DNA from: Aquanectria penicillioides | Lineage: Eukaryota > Ascomycota > Sordariomycetes > Hypocreales > Nectriaceae | Direction of reading: 5' to 3' | Assembly: GCA_003415625.1 (NCBI GenBank) | Contig: PYIU01000010.1 | Location: 2,044,501 to 2,108,500 of the forward strand | DNA: 64,000 bases | Shown: positions 33,945 to 46,334 of the stretch, piece by piece | Numbering within the stretch: position 1 is the stretch's first letter | Layout of the letters: every line of letters starts with the position of its first letter | Made by a program: the position numbers and the translations under genes | Notes under the pieces: model-generated | The model's database searches: none | The model's input: the letters and a program-made list of their open reading frames with translations, nothing else | Told to the model about the DNA's origin: nothing

Positions 33945-35630
33945 CTACGAGCGCTTTCGCTTAACTGATCGCCATTCTGTCAGCAAACTCCCCACTACCG
34001 TTGCACATGCTAGCCCAACAACCAGATACCAGGTCTGACTCAGACTTTTATCGATCGCTATGAGGACATCTCTATAATTGTTCGTAGGGACGCTTGCTAC
34101 GATTTCTGTGAGGCCGTTTTCCGTAATGTTTGCTGAACTAAAGTCCGGTACCAGACCTCTCAAGTTGGTAGAGAGCTGATTCGTGAAAAGAACCTGAGCA
34201 ATGGGGACAGCCACAGCCGGCCCGAATGACTGTGCAAAAAGCATCACAGAGAGACCAAGAGGAACGTCTTCTTCAGGGAGCACCGTTTGCACAGCATTCT
34301 GGGGTCCTGAAAAGCCGATACCGTAGGCAAGACCTGAAAGGCCTGTGTACATGATAAGTCGTTCAAAGCTAGTGGTGACCTTGAAAGTCGTAATGAGACC
34401 CGCGGCAATCGGCATTATAATGGAGGCAAAAAGCATGAATGGCGTGTAATAGCCAAACGCGCTCGTGCCAGCGCCATGGATAAGTGAGCCGATGGTGGCG
34501 CCGATGATGATGGGCAGCATCATGTAGCCACTTTTGATGGGAGAATATCCACGAAGAATTTGGTAATAAGTAGGCAAATAGTATTCAAGGACATTGCCGG
34601 TGCTGTTGGTGCATGTTATGAAAATGAGGCCGGCAATGACGCTACGATGCTTCATCACGCGGGGAGGGAGAGCGGCGGCGTCACCTCGACGGAATTGATT
34701 CAAGACAAACGCGGTAAGAAGCACACCGAAGGTGACGAGAGGACCAATGACCTTTCCACTACCCCATGGATACTTTGTGCCAGCCCACGAGAATGCAAGA
34801 AAGAGGCTGGTCAACGCAGGGAGGAACATCAAGTTGCTCACAAGGTCAAGCTGCGAGACCTTCTGCTTGAATGTCATGCGAGCGATGTCGATGGGTTTTT
34901 GAATGTCTGAGAAACAGCACAGAGTAAACAAGAGCGTAAGGAGACCAGCAGGTGGGTTAATGTAGAAACACCATCGCCAGCCAAGCGACTGAGTAAGAGC
35001 GCCGCCGAGCAGTGGTGCGGCTATCGTAGCAATCCCTTCAATGCCGCCCATGATGCCGAGGAACATGGGCCGTCGGCGTAAAGGTATCGTTTGTACGAGA
35101 ATAGCGAAACATCCTGCAAAGAGACCCGCGGATCCAAGCCCAGCAACAGCTCTTCCAACAATAAGCATGGTGGAGGAAGTGGCCGCCCCACAGAGCAACG
35201 AGCCCGCTATGGAGATGGCGTTGGCGAGCATAAAGACGCGTTTGACGGAGAAGAGCTTGTACGCCTTGCCGAAGACGAACTGAAAGGCGCACACGCAAAG
35301 CCTGAAAGCTGATGAATACCACCCAACATCAGCAACGGTGTGGAAATGGTCGGTGATGCTCGGCAAAGCCGTGGCGACAACGTTCATGTCGACGCTGCTG
35401 ATGACGAGAACAGAGGCCACGGAGATCATAAGGAGCCAGAACTTTGCACCAGTTGGATACTGACGTTCTACTTGTCCATCTGAACGAGATGCATTGGAGA
35501 TGTCGTCGATAGTGATCTCTTCTAGCCCGTGCTGACCAGAACCACGTGTTGTGACACCAGACGTATTATCGCCCAGCTCGCCGACAACTCGGGGCATTGA
35601 GTGTCCTTCAGTGTCACTTGTCTGCGCCAT
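33945..35630 (-). CDS. MFS drug:H+ antiporter (DHA2 type)
   Basis: Single exon, 561 residues from the ATG at 35,630. About fourteen hydrophobic segments follow a 70-residue cytosolic head, as in the 14-helix DHA2 exporters that pump toxic compounds or secondary metabolites out of the cell with proton exchange. Visible marks are WYSSAFRLCVCAFQFVFGKAY in the second helix region, IVGRAVAGLGSAGLFAG, the antiporter-type IEGIATIAAPLLGGAL, and the short WRWCFYINPPAG loop. Intact and of usual length. It is divergent from the HET gene. There is no biosynthetic core gene nearby, so the exported compound is unknown. Confidence 0.94.
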   Translation of the reverse strand: MAQTSDTEGHSMPRVVGELGDNTSGVTTRGSGQHGLEEITIDDISNASRSDGQVERQYPTGAKFWLLMISVASVLVISSVDMNVVATALPSITDHFHTVADVGWYSSAFRLCVCAFQFVFGKAYKLFSVKRVFMLANAISIAGSLLCGAATSSTMLIVGRAVAGLGSAGLFAGCFAILVQTIPLRRRPMFLGIMGGIEGIATIAAPLLGGALTQSLGWRWCFYINPPAGLLTLLFTLCCFSDIQKPIDIARMTFKQKVSQLDLVSNLMFLPALTSLFLAFSWAGTKYPWGSGKVIGPLVTFGVLLTAFVLNQFRRGDAAALPPRVMKHRSVIAGLIFITCTNSTGNVLEYYLPTYYQILRGYSPIKSGYMMLPIIIGATIGSLIHGAGTSAFGYYTPFMLFASIIMPIAAGLITTFKVTTSFERLIMYTGLSGLAYGIGFSGPQNAVQTVLPEEDVPLGLSVMLFAQSFGPAVAVPIAQVLFTNQLSTNLRGLVPDFSSANITENGLTEIVASVPTNNYRDVLIAIDKSLSQTWYLVVGLACATVVGSLLTEWRSVKRKRS

Positions 35631-36473
35631 GGCTAGCAAAATGATTACAAGGAAATTCGAGAGAAGCTTTTACTCATAATCTTGCTGCTTGGGTTCACGA
35701 ACTGGTAGAAGAGGGGAAATTCCACTGCCAGGGATCTAGGGAGACAGGCATCTAATTGGTTTGAGGCTATCTGGCCAAGACACAAAGCCATTCTGTGTTT
35801 AGGTCACGTGTCACTCTGTATTGCCTCGTAAGGTTCAGTCAATCAACAAGTCTTCTTACTGGGTTGATTGTCCTGCTACTAGCACGACACTATAGAATAA
35901 TGTTGCAACAGCCAGACCATTTCCCAATTTTGCAATAATCACTTATGATTGAGCAGACCTTGGGTGGTTCCTTGACAAGTATGACTCACGCCGAGTACAC
36001 AGCCATTATGCCACAGGCCTTGTAGTTCGTAAAAGTAGGTGCATATCCGTACAGAGCAAAGAAGTAAACCTGGCCTAGATGAACAAGTGGATGAGCACGA
36101 AACCTCGTTTCGGATGCCCTGAAGCAGTATACGAAATACAGTGCGATATATACGGCCTAGCACGTGACTTTCCATCCCACACCAGAAGCAGTCTCACCCG
36201 GCCATCCAGGCATCTGTATGCTCTCACTTGGATGACACAAAGTGTGAAGCATAACACAACCAATCGCTCACTAAATAACATCTCCTCCATATATCTCTCA
36301 ATTGCTGCCTATGTCCACGTGGCTGTGCAACTACCCCAGCTTCTTTGTTTCACTGTGGCTTAGTGCTTACGTCAGGAGTGGTATGTTTTGTTAGTTTCAG
36401 TTTTCCTAAATGTATTTAATAAGTTCAACTCATCACCTGCTCGAATTGCAATTCCCTCTTCACTTTTTCGACC
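35631..36473. promoter_or_regulatory. Divergent promoter region
   Basis: 843 bp between the divergent MFS and HET genes. No supported gene. A C/T-rich stretch near 36,280-36,310 and the A/T-rich run near 36,405-36,425 precede the HET start. Confidence 0.4.
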
Positions 36474-38643
36474 ATGGTAACCATGGGCTCAGAAGAAGGC
36501 TCCTCTAGCTCACCAAAGCCGCGGATGCTTGTCCTCTTCAGCAACAAACCTCCAGAGGAAGCCCGCATCTTCGACTTTCGAGGTAGCGACATTTTGAGTC
36601 TCACTGCGCAACCTGAGGAAGAAGTACCCGTCTCCCCGGATGAATGGGACATCACGAGCACAAACGAAGATGGGATCTGCAAATATTGCCAGCTGATGCT
36701 GCATCCCACTGCGCCCAAGGTTGCTGTACATCAACCAAATGTCCAGACCTTGATTACTTCGGGTAAAACCTGCCCGGTCTGCGGGTGGCTTGAAGTCAGT
36801 ATAGTCCGGGGATGTCCTGGCATCGCCTCACGGTACCACGAGGGCGATCCTGCCTTGTGTGATCCAAACAGTACCACAGCAGGGATAACCGTTTCAATAT
36901 CAAAACACTCAAATTACACCTCGATAGTTCCTGTTGTTGGCCGCAGAGGTCAATTCGCTGACACTGGGGTGCCATTGAACAGTTCCACAGTTTCTCGGCT
37001 AGGTAAGCTCCCCATCCATCTCAATCCTGGCTCGTCTCATACCGGAAGCAGGAGACCTCGCCTCTCGGCGCTTTTGGCACGAACATGGCCGGCCTAATGT
37101 ACTGCCTCACGAAAGGCTCAAGACAATAAAGAGCTGGCTCAGTGATTGTCTCGACCACGCAAATTGTTTATCCTGTATCCCTACAACTTCATCGGGCAAT
37201 ACCACTCTTCCGAAACGTGTCCTGGACCTCACCGGTAGCCCAGACGTACCTTCAAATTCCGACGACATTGTCATCAAGCTGCGGGAGACTACAGATGAAG
37301 AAAAGGGTAAATACATTGCTCTAAGCTACTGTTGGGGCGCGGATCCACAGCACCATTTCGTAACCACTCAACAGACCTTGGAGAAATACAAAGATCGTAT
37401 TGACTATGCATCACTGCCGTTGACACAACAAGAAACCATCCTTGTTGCTCTTTACGTGGGCATTCGATATGTATGGATCGATTCCATGTGCATTATCCAA
37501 GATTCTCCTCATGACTGGCAAATCGAGGCAGCCAACATGAGTTCTGTGTATTCGAATTCATACCTTACACTATCAGCCACCTCAGCCACTGGTCCTCAAG
37601 ACGGTATACTTAATCCCTACCAAAGCGCGCAGTCTGTCAAGTTATACGATGATACCGTGATGGTTCGCATGGAGACGCATAAGACCATCGATACTGCCTC
37701 GGAGCCGCTTAACACTAGGGGATGGACGCTGCAGGAAGCAGTTCTATCGCCTCGATTGGTATGCTTTGGTAGTGAACAGTGGCTCTGGAAATGCCCCAGC
37801 CGTTATACTACAGAAGATGGCCTCATTGACCGTCCCCAACTCGGTCGCGAGAGCCTGAATCAATGGGATGGTATCGTCCAGCAGGGCCCCGGAGAGGATG
37901 GCAGGAACTATTTCAGGCACTGGTATCGACTGGTGTCAAACTACTCCAGGCGTAATTTGACGTACCAAAGCGACAAGCTCAAGGCTATAGCTGGCTTAGC
38001 TGATGTCTTTGCGAGACAGACTGGATACCAATATGTGGCAGGATTATGGGTGGAAGACCTGGCCAGCGGGTTGATGTGGAACGCGACATCCTCTGGCGTC
38101 ATTCGCCACACTGGAAGCATCCCATCCTGGTCCTGGGCCTCGGTTGAGGGAACGGTACTGGCCACTGAGTTTTCAGAGGGCTCAACCCCCATGCTCAAGC
38201 TACTCAATGTTGAACAGCATTGGGAAGGGGTCCCCCTATCCTCAAACCTCAGAGTTTCCCATTTAACAGTCAGTGGGAAAATGATGAAGTTAACATTGGG
38301 GAAACGCTCTGTAACCCAAAAGCTCCGGCTCCACCTCATTCCATCCTCAGGATCTGAGGAGATTTATGGGGAGGCCTTCTTGGACAACACAGTTCCAATT
38401 GATGAAGATATTTCCACCGTCTGGTGTCTTCTTACGTGCAATGCACCTTCAGGCAGTGGGGAGTTGGAGCACTTTGTGCTACTCCTTGTTCCTGCTCCAG
38501 ATGAAGACAAGGAGAATAGTGCCAAGGCGTACAAAAGGATTGGTATGGGTGTTATTTGGAGCAAGTCCCGATTCAGCGACACTCGAGACGGGGGGAATGA
38601 GACCTTTGCAGAGGACTCGACATCAACGGTAGTGTTGGTATAA
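36474..38643 (+). CDS. HET-domain (heterokaryon incompatibility) protein
   Basis: Two exons, 36474-37002 and 37052-38643, joined by a 49-nt intron (GTAAGC to AAGCAG); about 706 residues. The three hallmark blocks of the HET domain are present in order: KYIALSYCWG (about residue 262), RYVWIDSMCIIQDSPHDW (about 315) followed by MSSVYSNSYLTLSA, and NTRGWTLQEAVLSPR (about 400). Before them is a Cys-containing leader (CKYCQLM, CPVCGW) often seen in this class. HET domains have a TIR-like fold and can trigger cell death on contact with a non-self partner. No NACHT or WD repeats, so this is the stand-alone type with about 300 residues of C-terminal sequence. Intact. Confidence 0.95.
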
Positions 38644-38946
38644 AATGAATTGCACACCTGGAATACATAGAGGTGTCTACTAGCTACCTGCGTTGGTTAC
38701 TTAGCTGTATCCATTGGGGGCTGGACGTGCTGTATGACGCCATGTGGTTGCACAATGTCTCTGCTAGAGTAGAGCATTTGATGTACCCAGTGTGTAGGTT
38801 TTGAAAAGTACTATGCGAGGTCCATCAATAGCGGAGTGATACCTAAGAGGTCGCCCTTGGAGCTCAGAACTGCCATCTCCAGCCTTCAGTCCCCCAGAAA
38901 GCAAAGCCCAAGACAGATTCAATCGTCCTTCACTTGAGTTTCCAAT
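38644..38946. promoter_or_regulatory. Spacer upstream of the methyltransferase
   Basis: 303 bp between two plus-strand genes. Holds the HET 3' UTR and the methyltransferase promoter; no gene seen. Confidence 0.35.
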
Positions 38947-39687
38947 ATGACACAGAACATCTATGATCAACCGGGCTTCTTCACAGAATATTCCTCACTT
39001 GATCGCTCTGTCCAAGGACTAGACGGTGCCCCAGAATGGCCAAAGTTGCGGTCCTACCTCCCAGACCTCACAGGGATTCGAGTTCTTGATCTGGGATGTG
39101 GCTTCGGCTGGTTTTCTCGTTGGGCGCGAGATGCCGGCGCCAAGTCCGTTCTGGCAATTGATGTGTCGCAAAATATGCTCGACCGAGCCCGATCAATGAC
39201 AGATGATGCGAACATCACTTATCAACGTGTCGATTTGGACAACGTCATATTCGCAGGTGAAGATAATGGAAGCTATGGCGTGGTGTTTAGCTCGCTCACA
39301 CTACACTACCTTGTTCACCTGCCCAAGTTGGTCTGTCAAATACATCGGCTGCTCAAGCCTGGAGGAACTTTTGCATTTTCCATTGAGCATCCGATTTACA
39401 CGGCCCCATCGAAACCGGATTTCGTGACTGATCCGGTGTCGGGTCGGAACTATTGGCCGCTGGATGACTACCAAAGGGAGGGTTTGCGAGTAACTCATTG
39501 GCTCGCAGAAGGAGTTGAAAAGCAACATCGCACAACGTCATCGTACATCAACACGTTCTTAAGTGCAGGCTTTGAGATTGCTGGCTTTGATGAATGGTAT
39601 CCAACTGAGGAACAACTTGAGAAATTCCCTTGGCATAGGGTTTTGGACAGGCCAATCTTTCTCCTTATGGCTGTAAGGAAGAAGTGA
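38947..39687 (+). CDS. Class I SAM-dependent methyltransferase
   Basis: Single exon, 246 residues. The SAM-binding motif I is clear (VLDLGCGFGWFSRWA, about residues 46-60), followed by LAIDVSQNMLDRAR, the acidic loop around RVDLDN, and motifs with LLKPGGTFAFSIEHPI. The length and the EWYPTEEQL tail fit small stand-alone Methyltransf_11-type enzymes that methylate small molecules; the substrate cannot be told. Cytosolic, no targeting peptide. It follows the HET gene by 303 bp, but nothing shows a shared pathway. Confidence 0.93.
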   Translation: MTQNIYDQPGFFTEYSSLDRSVQGLDGAPEWPKLRSYLPDLTGIRVLDLGCGFGWFSRWARDAGAKSVLAIDVSQNMLDRARSMTDDANITYQRVDLDNVIFAGEDNGSYGVVFSSLTLHYLVHLPKLVCQIHRLLKPGGTFAFSIEHPIYTAPSKPDFVTDPVSGRNYWPLDDYQREGLRVTHWLAEGVEKQHRTTSSYINTFLSAGFEIAGFDEWYPTEEQLEKFPWHRVLDRPIFLLMAVRKK

Positions 39688-40072
39688 CGGAAAGAAGTTA
39701 ACATAGCGCGGTCCAATTTTAGGCTCGACTTCAATCAAGGGCCGTTTTACTAGCCTCTTATCTTGTCAGATAGCGGTGTTAGATATAATGATCATGAATA
39801 TTGACCACCAGCAAGGCACACATGGTGAACTCAGACCGCCACTATTTGAATGGATAGTAGATTATTTCATAAGCCCTGACAGTCCTTCAGTACGCCCAGT
39901 TCGGCACCGCTAACTAACTAATTTTCAACATGTTATCTCTTCACACGTTGAAACATTGAAGTATCAAGGTTGTACCGTCTAATCTTCATATCGAGATTCC
40001 CACGTAGTGAAAGTCATGATATCGATAGATACCCTATCGCACATGCAATATCCACTCTCCACAGGTGAGTCT
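39688..40072. terminator. Convergent 3' region
   Basis: 385 bp between two converging genes; A/T-rich, no gene seen. Contains both 3' UTRs. Confidence 0.4.
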
Positions 40073-41759
40073 TTACTCCTTGATCTTTTTAGACTGGGCC
40101 AGTGCTCCGTGAAGACCAAATTGAGATGCGACCCCATTAATACGTTGTGTGATGTTGAGGTTCTTCACCACAACAATCTGAAAACATGTGGCAGATCCCT
40201 GTCGAGACGCAATGGTCGAGTAGGCCAGGAAAAGTTCCCAGATCTAGAAAATTTTCGTGTAAGCATAGTAATAGAAACGACTTGAAAGGAAGGATTCTTA
40301 TAATAAGATAGATAGGAAGACTGACGCGGAACCATTTGCTACCGTAGGCTGCCTTGACCTTTTCGGCGTTTCCAAGCCAATTTCTATACCATCTCCACAG
40401 AGTGGCAGAATAATGGACACCAACAGTATCGACACTGTTTTTTATTAGTCTTAATTCAAATTTCGACCGCAAATAACGTCTTTACTAACCTCTTGACTTC
40501 AAATCCCGCACTCTCCAAGCAGCTCACATAGTAAGCCAGTGGCGTAGACGCGTCAGCCCCTCGGAAAATGTAGTTGTTCAAGTAGATGCCCCAAATGAAA
40601 TCCTCGTATTGCCAGGACCTTCGAAGGCCAGAGACCTGCACATACATGGATCCATCATCCTCAAGCATGTCGAAACATTGGCGGAAGAAGGTGGTAAGGC
40701 GACGAACACCAACGTGCTCAGCCATCTCAAGCTGTGTAATCTTGTTGAACTTTTGCTTTGGCACATCGCGATAGTCGCAGCAGAGGATCCTGCTCTGCTC
40801 CTGGGGGATTCCAGCTTCCTTCAGACCATCGTTACCCCACGAAGTTTGGTTGCGGGCAAGCGTAACACCGGTGACCTTAGCACCATACTTGACACTGGCA
40901 AATCGGGCCAGAGTTCCCCAGCCACAGCCGATATCGAGCATAGTCTCACCCTTTTTCAAGCCTATCTTCTCACAAACAATTGCCATTTTGTTATCTTGGA
41001 GTTCCTCCAGTGTCTCCTCTCTGGAAGGGTCCGAGATGATGCCAGAAGTGTAAATCATTCGCGGTCCCAGGAACCAGGAGTAATGGTCGTTTCCGCGGTC
41101 GTAATTTGGTCGGACCTGATCCTCATCCTGAGACTTGTTATGGAACAGGACGTCAGGACCAAATGTCATGAGGATAAATTTGAACACGCTGGTAGTGAAT
41201 TTAAAGCTAGCCCAGTCGTGTCGGTATTCCAAATCCTCGAGAAGGTCTCCCTTGACCTCGACTTCGCCACGAACATATTTCTCAAGGAAAGTCTGCATAG
41301 GAATCTTGCGTCTTCCCTTCCATTGTATTTGATCGACCGAGTCCTTGAAGGACAGATAGCATTCGATTGGGCGGTTGGGCAAATTAACTTTCGTGGTTAA
41401 GGGTGGGCTTGTCGATGATTTCCAGGCCCAGTAGGCAATCAAGATTGGTAAGAGTGACAGGAGACCAAGAATCAACGTGACTCCCAGACCAAATAAATTA
41501 CACCATGCTAGATATACCGGGACGCCAATCAGTAGCGAAAAAAGGATTTTGTTCGAAAAGTTCTTGTACCCGGGGCCGTCGGCTGGCAAAGGAGGGTTAT
41601 TAATGGTAGGCGACTAAGTCGAGAGATTAGCAATGAGTTGAATTGACAGTCGAGAATAAGATCATTTACCGTCGTTACTTCAATGCCTGGGTCAACAGCT
41701 GAACCCAGGGTTTTAGGGAGAACCTTGGGCGTCTCGATGAAGTCAACTCCCTGGGCCAT
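40073..41759 (-). CDS. Sphingolipid C9-methyltransferase (cyclopropane-fatty-acid-synthase-like)
   Basis: Four exons, 41759-41670, 41613-40490, 40434-40326 and 40243-40073, about 497 residues, all introns in phase (56, 55 and 82 nt). The enzyme adds the C9 methyl branch to the sphingoid base of fungal glucosylceramide. Two membrane segments near residues 45-90 anchor it to ER membranes. The CFAS-type catalytic part shows QVRPNYDRGNDHYSWFLGPRMIYTSG, motif I MLDIGCGWGTLARFA, and the C-terminal blocks VDTVGVHYS...LWRWYRNW and LAYSTIASRQGSATCFQI, which are highly conserved in this fungal family and only appear after splicing. Length is usual. Intact, probably housekeeping for membrane and virulence-related lipids. 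Confidence 0.95.
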
Positions 41760-43913
41760 ATTGGACGAGACGAGAATAAAGCGATTGATACAGGTGTCTA
41801 GGTCCTAATGGCTTTGATGAATTGGAAAATACTACTGAGCCAATTGAACTCGAGTTGACGAACACTGTTATATAATTCCCCGCATTGCGGCCACGGTTTC
41901 CCAAGGGCTAGAGACTACAGGGGGCATTCCGTCCGCAACCAACCGCATCAGAATCCTTGCCGTTGATGATGCATGTCTTGTTGGTGAATACGGGAAATGA
42001 TAGGTCAATGGCAACCAACAAGCTCTCTGTCCTCTTTGCTTTTCCTTGGCACGGTGAGGATGAAATGGCGATCGTATTTCCGTTCCCCTGTCCCACTGCA
42101 ACTCAAGCGAGAAGTTCGGAACAAGTCCAACTGGATAATTAAAAGGCCCCCGATTCGGCTCTCTTCGGTTTCAGGGCGCTTCTCTCGTCGAATCATGGCT
42201 CGTACTGAGAATTGTGTTGCCTGGATTTATTCTGTTGCCTGTGAGAAGAAGAGGTTGCCTAGTGTCCACTGTGGCTGTGGCTGAGCAAGGAGATTTGCTG
42301 GGGTACGGAGGATTTGTTTACGCGCTTGTTTGCTTGGAATAACTTAGTCATCCGGGCTCGGCTAGCAGTTCCGGAAGGGTGTGGTTGAAGAGGATACTTG
42401 TCAATCCGTCGATAACACATCTCCTCAATGAATCACATCGCGTAAGGGGCCATGGGGTTCAGAAGTTCTAATTAAATCCTAGCCCAGTTCTCAGTCCACG
42501 TGAACTTTCGAATTCCTCTGGGATCGTATGATCACCGACTTCAGGTTCACGCTGTAGGGTTACTCCCGGATGAAACTGGGTTGAGACAAGACGTTAGAAT
42601 GGCCATCGTATTGGCGAATCCTTTATAAAATAGACCGAGTGTTAAATAGGTTTTAGCATTTAAGCTTGTGTTCACTCTTGATGCAAATCAACATCAGTCA
42701 ACGGAGGGAGTCAACGCAGGTCTATTAGTGTTACAATTTTCTAGGTCCATCACATAGCCGTCTCTGCTCTTGTCGTTAGATACGAAACAGCATCACCAAG
42801 TTAGGCAATGTTGTGACGCAATCTGGGTCTAGTATCCGTACACATTTAAGCCTTGGGATCGTCGGGTCCCGCTCTAAATGATCTAAACTGTCTGTTGGAA
42901 GATAACACCTGCTGGACGGGATGAAAGCTACAGTCGATGAATACAGAATAAAGCGATTCACCAACTTTAGTGCCATCCCTGTGCTCTTTTGGTGCTAGTG
43001 TGCCAATTGAACTAGGTGTTTCCCTGGGCACCTAGGGTACGATGAGCCCTACATACATATATTCCTCCCACACCCTGTAATCTCGAGGTGGGCTTCTCCT
43101 TGCTAAAAGAGCTTTCTTACGGCAAACATGACAGCTGGCTCAGATGTCCTGGGTGAGGTGATGAGCCCAGGGGCGGGTGTGTTCTGAACGGCAGATCGTT
43201 CAGCTCGTGAAAAAAGCCAGCCTCGATGGGACCAGCCATTATGAGCGATCATGCTGTCTGCCAAATTTGGGTGAGCGTTGAGAATTGTCAGCACTGTTTG
43301 TGCGCTGCCATTCCAAATCGCTCATACTACCGGTAGGTCGGTAGATGGAGCCTGCCCACCTAGCACGATTCGAGGGGAACCAACTTCGTCACAACTCATA
43401 CTTACGTGCTATAGCTGACTTTCGATGGGTTCACAGTCAAAAGAATTTGCGGAAAATATCTCGGGGGGTCACGAACATCAAAGTGTGAAGATGCAAACCG
43501 AGGCGCTGGCTTAGCGAACTGGTTGTATTGAATAGCACATGATTCGTAGAAAAGCGTCAACTAGGAAGGACAAAGCACCAGAATTCCCCTTTTGAAATTT
43601 CAATTCAATACGTATATTGTGCGTTTATAGGCTAATTGATCATGGAACCCTTGAACAATGCTTGCGGACAATGTTGGAGCAGTTCACCTTCATATGTTTG
43701 AGCTATCTGAGTGATGGAGATGATCATGAAGTAGAAAGGGCTATGGCATTTGCGAGCAAACAAGTTCATTCTTATTTCTTTCTATGTGACCATAAAGGCT
43801 TAGCTTAAGCATCAACGAACGCGAAGTTCTAACAATCTCACGAGGTCAGCTTCCATAATGTCCACTTCACCTCCATATAATCATGAACATTAATTTTACA
43901 ACTGGCATATAGG
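41760..43913. promoter_or_regulatory. Long intergenic region upstream of the sphingolipid methyltransferase
   Basis: 2.15 kb without a supported gene. The bases next to 41,759 are the methyltransferase promoter and leader. The remaining frames are all under 100 codons and show no motif. The right end holds the 3' UTR of the GPI-type gene. Confidence 0.4.
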
Positions 43914-46334
43914 TTAATACACCATTGCCGCGACAAACGTAACTATAAATACGATGGCAGGAACTGCGAGAGAGCTAGACACTGCGCCACCGGAAATGAG
44001 TACAGAAACGCTAGCTGTAGCCGAAGGATACTTGGTCACCACGACTCCGTTGCTAGTAATAACCGTAGCAGTTCCTGCAGGGCCAGTGGGCACTCTGATT
44101 GTAGCATTTGAGCTTGCGGTAATGTACTTGGTAAACACGACGCCGTTGCTGGTAACAACTGTAGAGAAAGGTGCTCCTCCGGCAACGCAATCAGATGTGC
44201 AAGGGAGGACGACTGCTGAAATGGTAGATGCGGAGTCGGAAACGCCTCCAACACCACAGCCTGTGGTACACGGGATCGCAACAGCTGAAGTAGATGATGA
44301 AGCATTATCTTGACCCCTGCAGCCCGATGTACACGGCAGGGGAATGGCGGAGGTGGCCGTGGTCTGCAATTTCTGACAGGAACCCTTGCTGCACGGGACA
44401 GTAATAACTCGAGTGACCGTCGTTGGGCTAACTGGAATGCAGCCGCCGTTGTTGCAGCTCCTGGTAATTACAGAGGTGACCGTCGTCGTTGTGCCGTTTC
44501 TAGGATAGTCGGTCTGGCCAGTCGGTTTGGCTGTGTTGAAGTCGTCGCTCGAATACAGAGAATTGGATATCTTAGAAGCCGACGAGGGCTTAGTTTGCGT
44601 CACTAAAGAATCATCATTATTGCTCGCGGCGGGAGTCGATTCGGAGCTGGTCGAGGTCTTGGAAGTCGATGCAAGGTCGAATTTAGTGTCTGTCTGGCTT
44701 TGAGAGTCACTGATACCGTTCGAGTCGGAAGCTGAACTAGCAATTGTTGTGGAATATGTTTGCGCTGCAGATGTCGCCGAGGTTGTAGTCATGTGTCCTG
44801 TGGCGGTTGATGTAGCAGTGGGTTCCATATTGTAACCGGTAACCGTGTCTGTTGGACTCAATGGAGGATAAGGACCAGCGCCGCAGTAGGGTTCAAAGTC
44901 AGCAAAGGCCTTGCCTGTCATGTTTTGTAAGTATCTGCTTAGACTGATTCAAGAGAGATACTAACGCATTGCGCACAGTCGATCCCAATTATCCTTCATA
45001 GGGAAAAGGCCAGTGCAGACTCGGCTCATAGTCGTGGCCTCGGCTTCGGTAAGACCAGCTTCCATCTATATGCGACACCAGTTAGCAGCCACACTCTTGC
45101 CAAAATGCGGGAAAGGGACGGACATATTGCGCAATTGTGATAGAGCAATCGGGTTTAGGAACCAAGTCTTGACAATACTTCTCCTTGGGCATGAATTTCT
45201 CAATGCTACATCTAGTTAGAGACGTGGACAATACGCGGTTATGATCCAAACTTACAACTCGGTACACTGGTTTGTATCTGCGCGTTCGGAACTGGGTATT
45301 GTCAGTTTTTTTTCTTCGGCGTAGATAATGTTACTATCTTACAGCAATGGGAGTGGCAGCTCAAAGTTAAGAGAAGAATACTCGTCTCGTTTGTTCGCTG
45401 AGTATGGAAGAAGGCTACAATCCTCAATCCAATTGTACTTTTGATCCACTTCACGTACAATTAGCAACCGATTGACGGAGAAACATGTAAACACTCACAA
45501 ATATCGCAAATTCCATTGGCAATGGAAAAAGTAGTCAAGCCGGTGCAAACACCTTGGTAGACCCGCACAGCAGAGCCGATGAGAGCAATCTCGGGGAGCG
45601 CGATCAAACTTCCTGCTATTCCCAGTGCAGCACCAAGAGCAAGGCCGAGCTGGAACTTCTTCACCACAACTTCCCGCGGTTCGTTAAATGACTGTTGAGG
45701 ATTCTGCAGCTTCAGACTCAGAGCGATCGACTGGAATGCTGCAGCAAAGACGTCTTCGAGAGATTTTGCTGGGCAAAATTTTCCAAAATTACTCGCAACA
45801 TCATCGTATGCCTCGCAGAGGGTTCCCAAGCGTTGCTTCTTGATCTCGCAGTCAAGTCGGGTTCTCGCACGTTTGGGTTCTTTGCCTAGTTTGTCGGGGC
45901 AGTTTCCAAAGGAGTACTGTCCGTTGCATCGCCTTGGGGGGCTTGTCAGCGGCCTTCCAGAGCATCGTCATCCGATTGCAGTTACTCACGGGATAATACT
46001 TCCGTCCATGCCGTAGTTACATGTTGCTGGGCCACTTCCTCGTGGATATGAATAGCTGAAGAAGATAACATCAACAAAGGCTCACTTTCGCACAGAATGT
46101 GTCAACTCACCTGCAGCTCTGTGCCGGGACGCCATCACAGCTGCCCATTGACGGAGCACCACCAGGATTGTCGTTCTTGTAAGTAGCCTTTTTTGATTCA
46201 CCAAAATCGTATCCGCGGAATCGCCCTGTACACTTGTCGTCTCTTTTGAACAGCAGGTCTGCGCCTACCGGTGTCACATCTTGGGCGACTACCGAAGTGG
46301 CAAGCACAAAGATGAGAGTTGGCTTGAGCTGCAT
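43914..46334 (-). CDS. Secreted, probably GPI-anchored Ser/Thr-rich protein with Cys-pair repeats
   Basis: Eight exons: 46334-46111, 46055-45990, 45932-45499, 45448-45343, 45291-45256, 45211-45124, 45065-44966 and 44914-43914, about 684 residues. Introns are 44-58 nt and all phases agree. The start gives a clean signal peptide (MQLKPTLIFVLATSVVAQ). A Cys-rich N-terminal domain follows, with a curious Gly/Ala-rich hydrophobic stretch near residues 188-230 (LGLALGAALGIAGSLIAL). The C-terminal half is Ser/Thr-rich and holds five repeats with paired cysteines, then two copies of a TSNGVV(F/V)TKY unit. It ends in a hydrophobic tail with small residues before it, the usual GPI signal. Probably cell-wall or plasma-membrane outer-face protein; no enzyme motif seen. 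Function unknown. Confidence 0.8.
44186..44461 (-). repeat. Five Cys-pair coding repeats
   Basis: Within the last exon of the GPI-type gene, five units carry a C-x(3,4)-C pair after a Pro or similar residue: SCNNGGC, PCSKGSC, PCTSGC, PCTTGC and PCTSDC. Units are spaced by about 20-26 residues and separated by Thr/Ser/Val-rich linkers. Such tandem units expand and contract readily. Confidence 0.8.

Noticed and set aside
33945..39687. Secondary-metabolite cluster around the MFS exporter and methyltransferase
   Set aside because: No polyketide synthase, peptide synthetase, terpene cyclase or P450 in the window, and a HET gene lies between.
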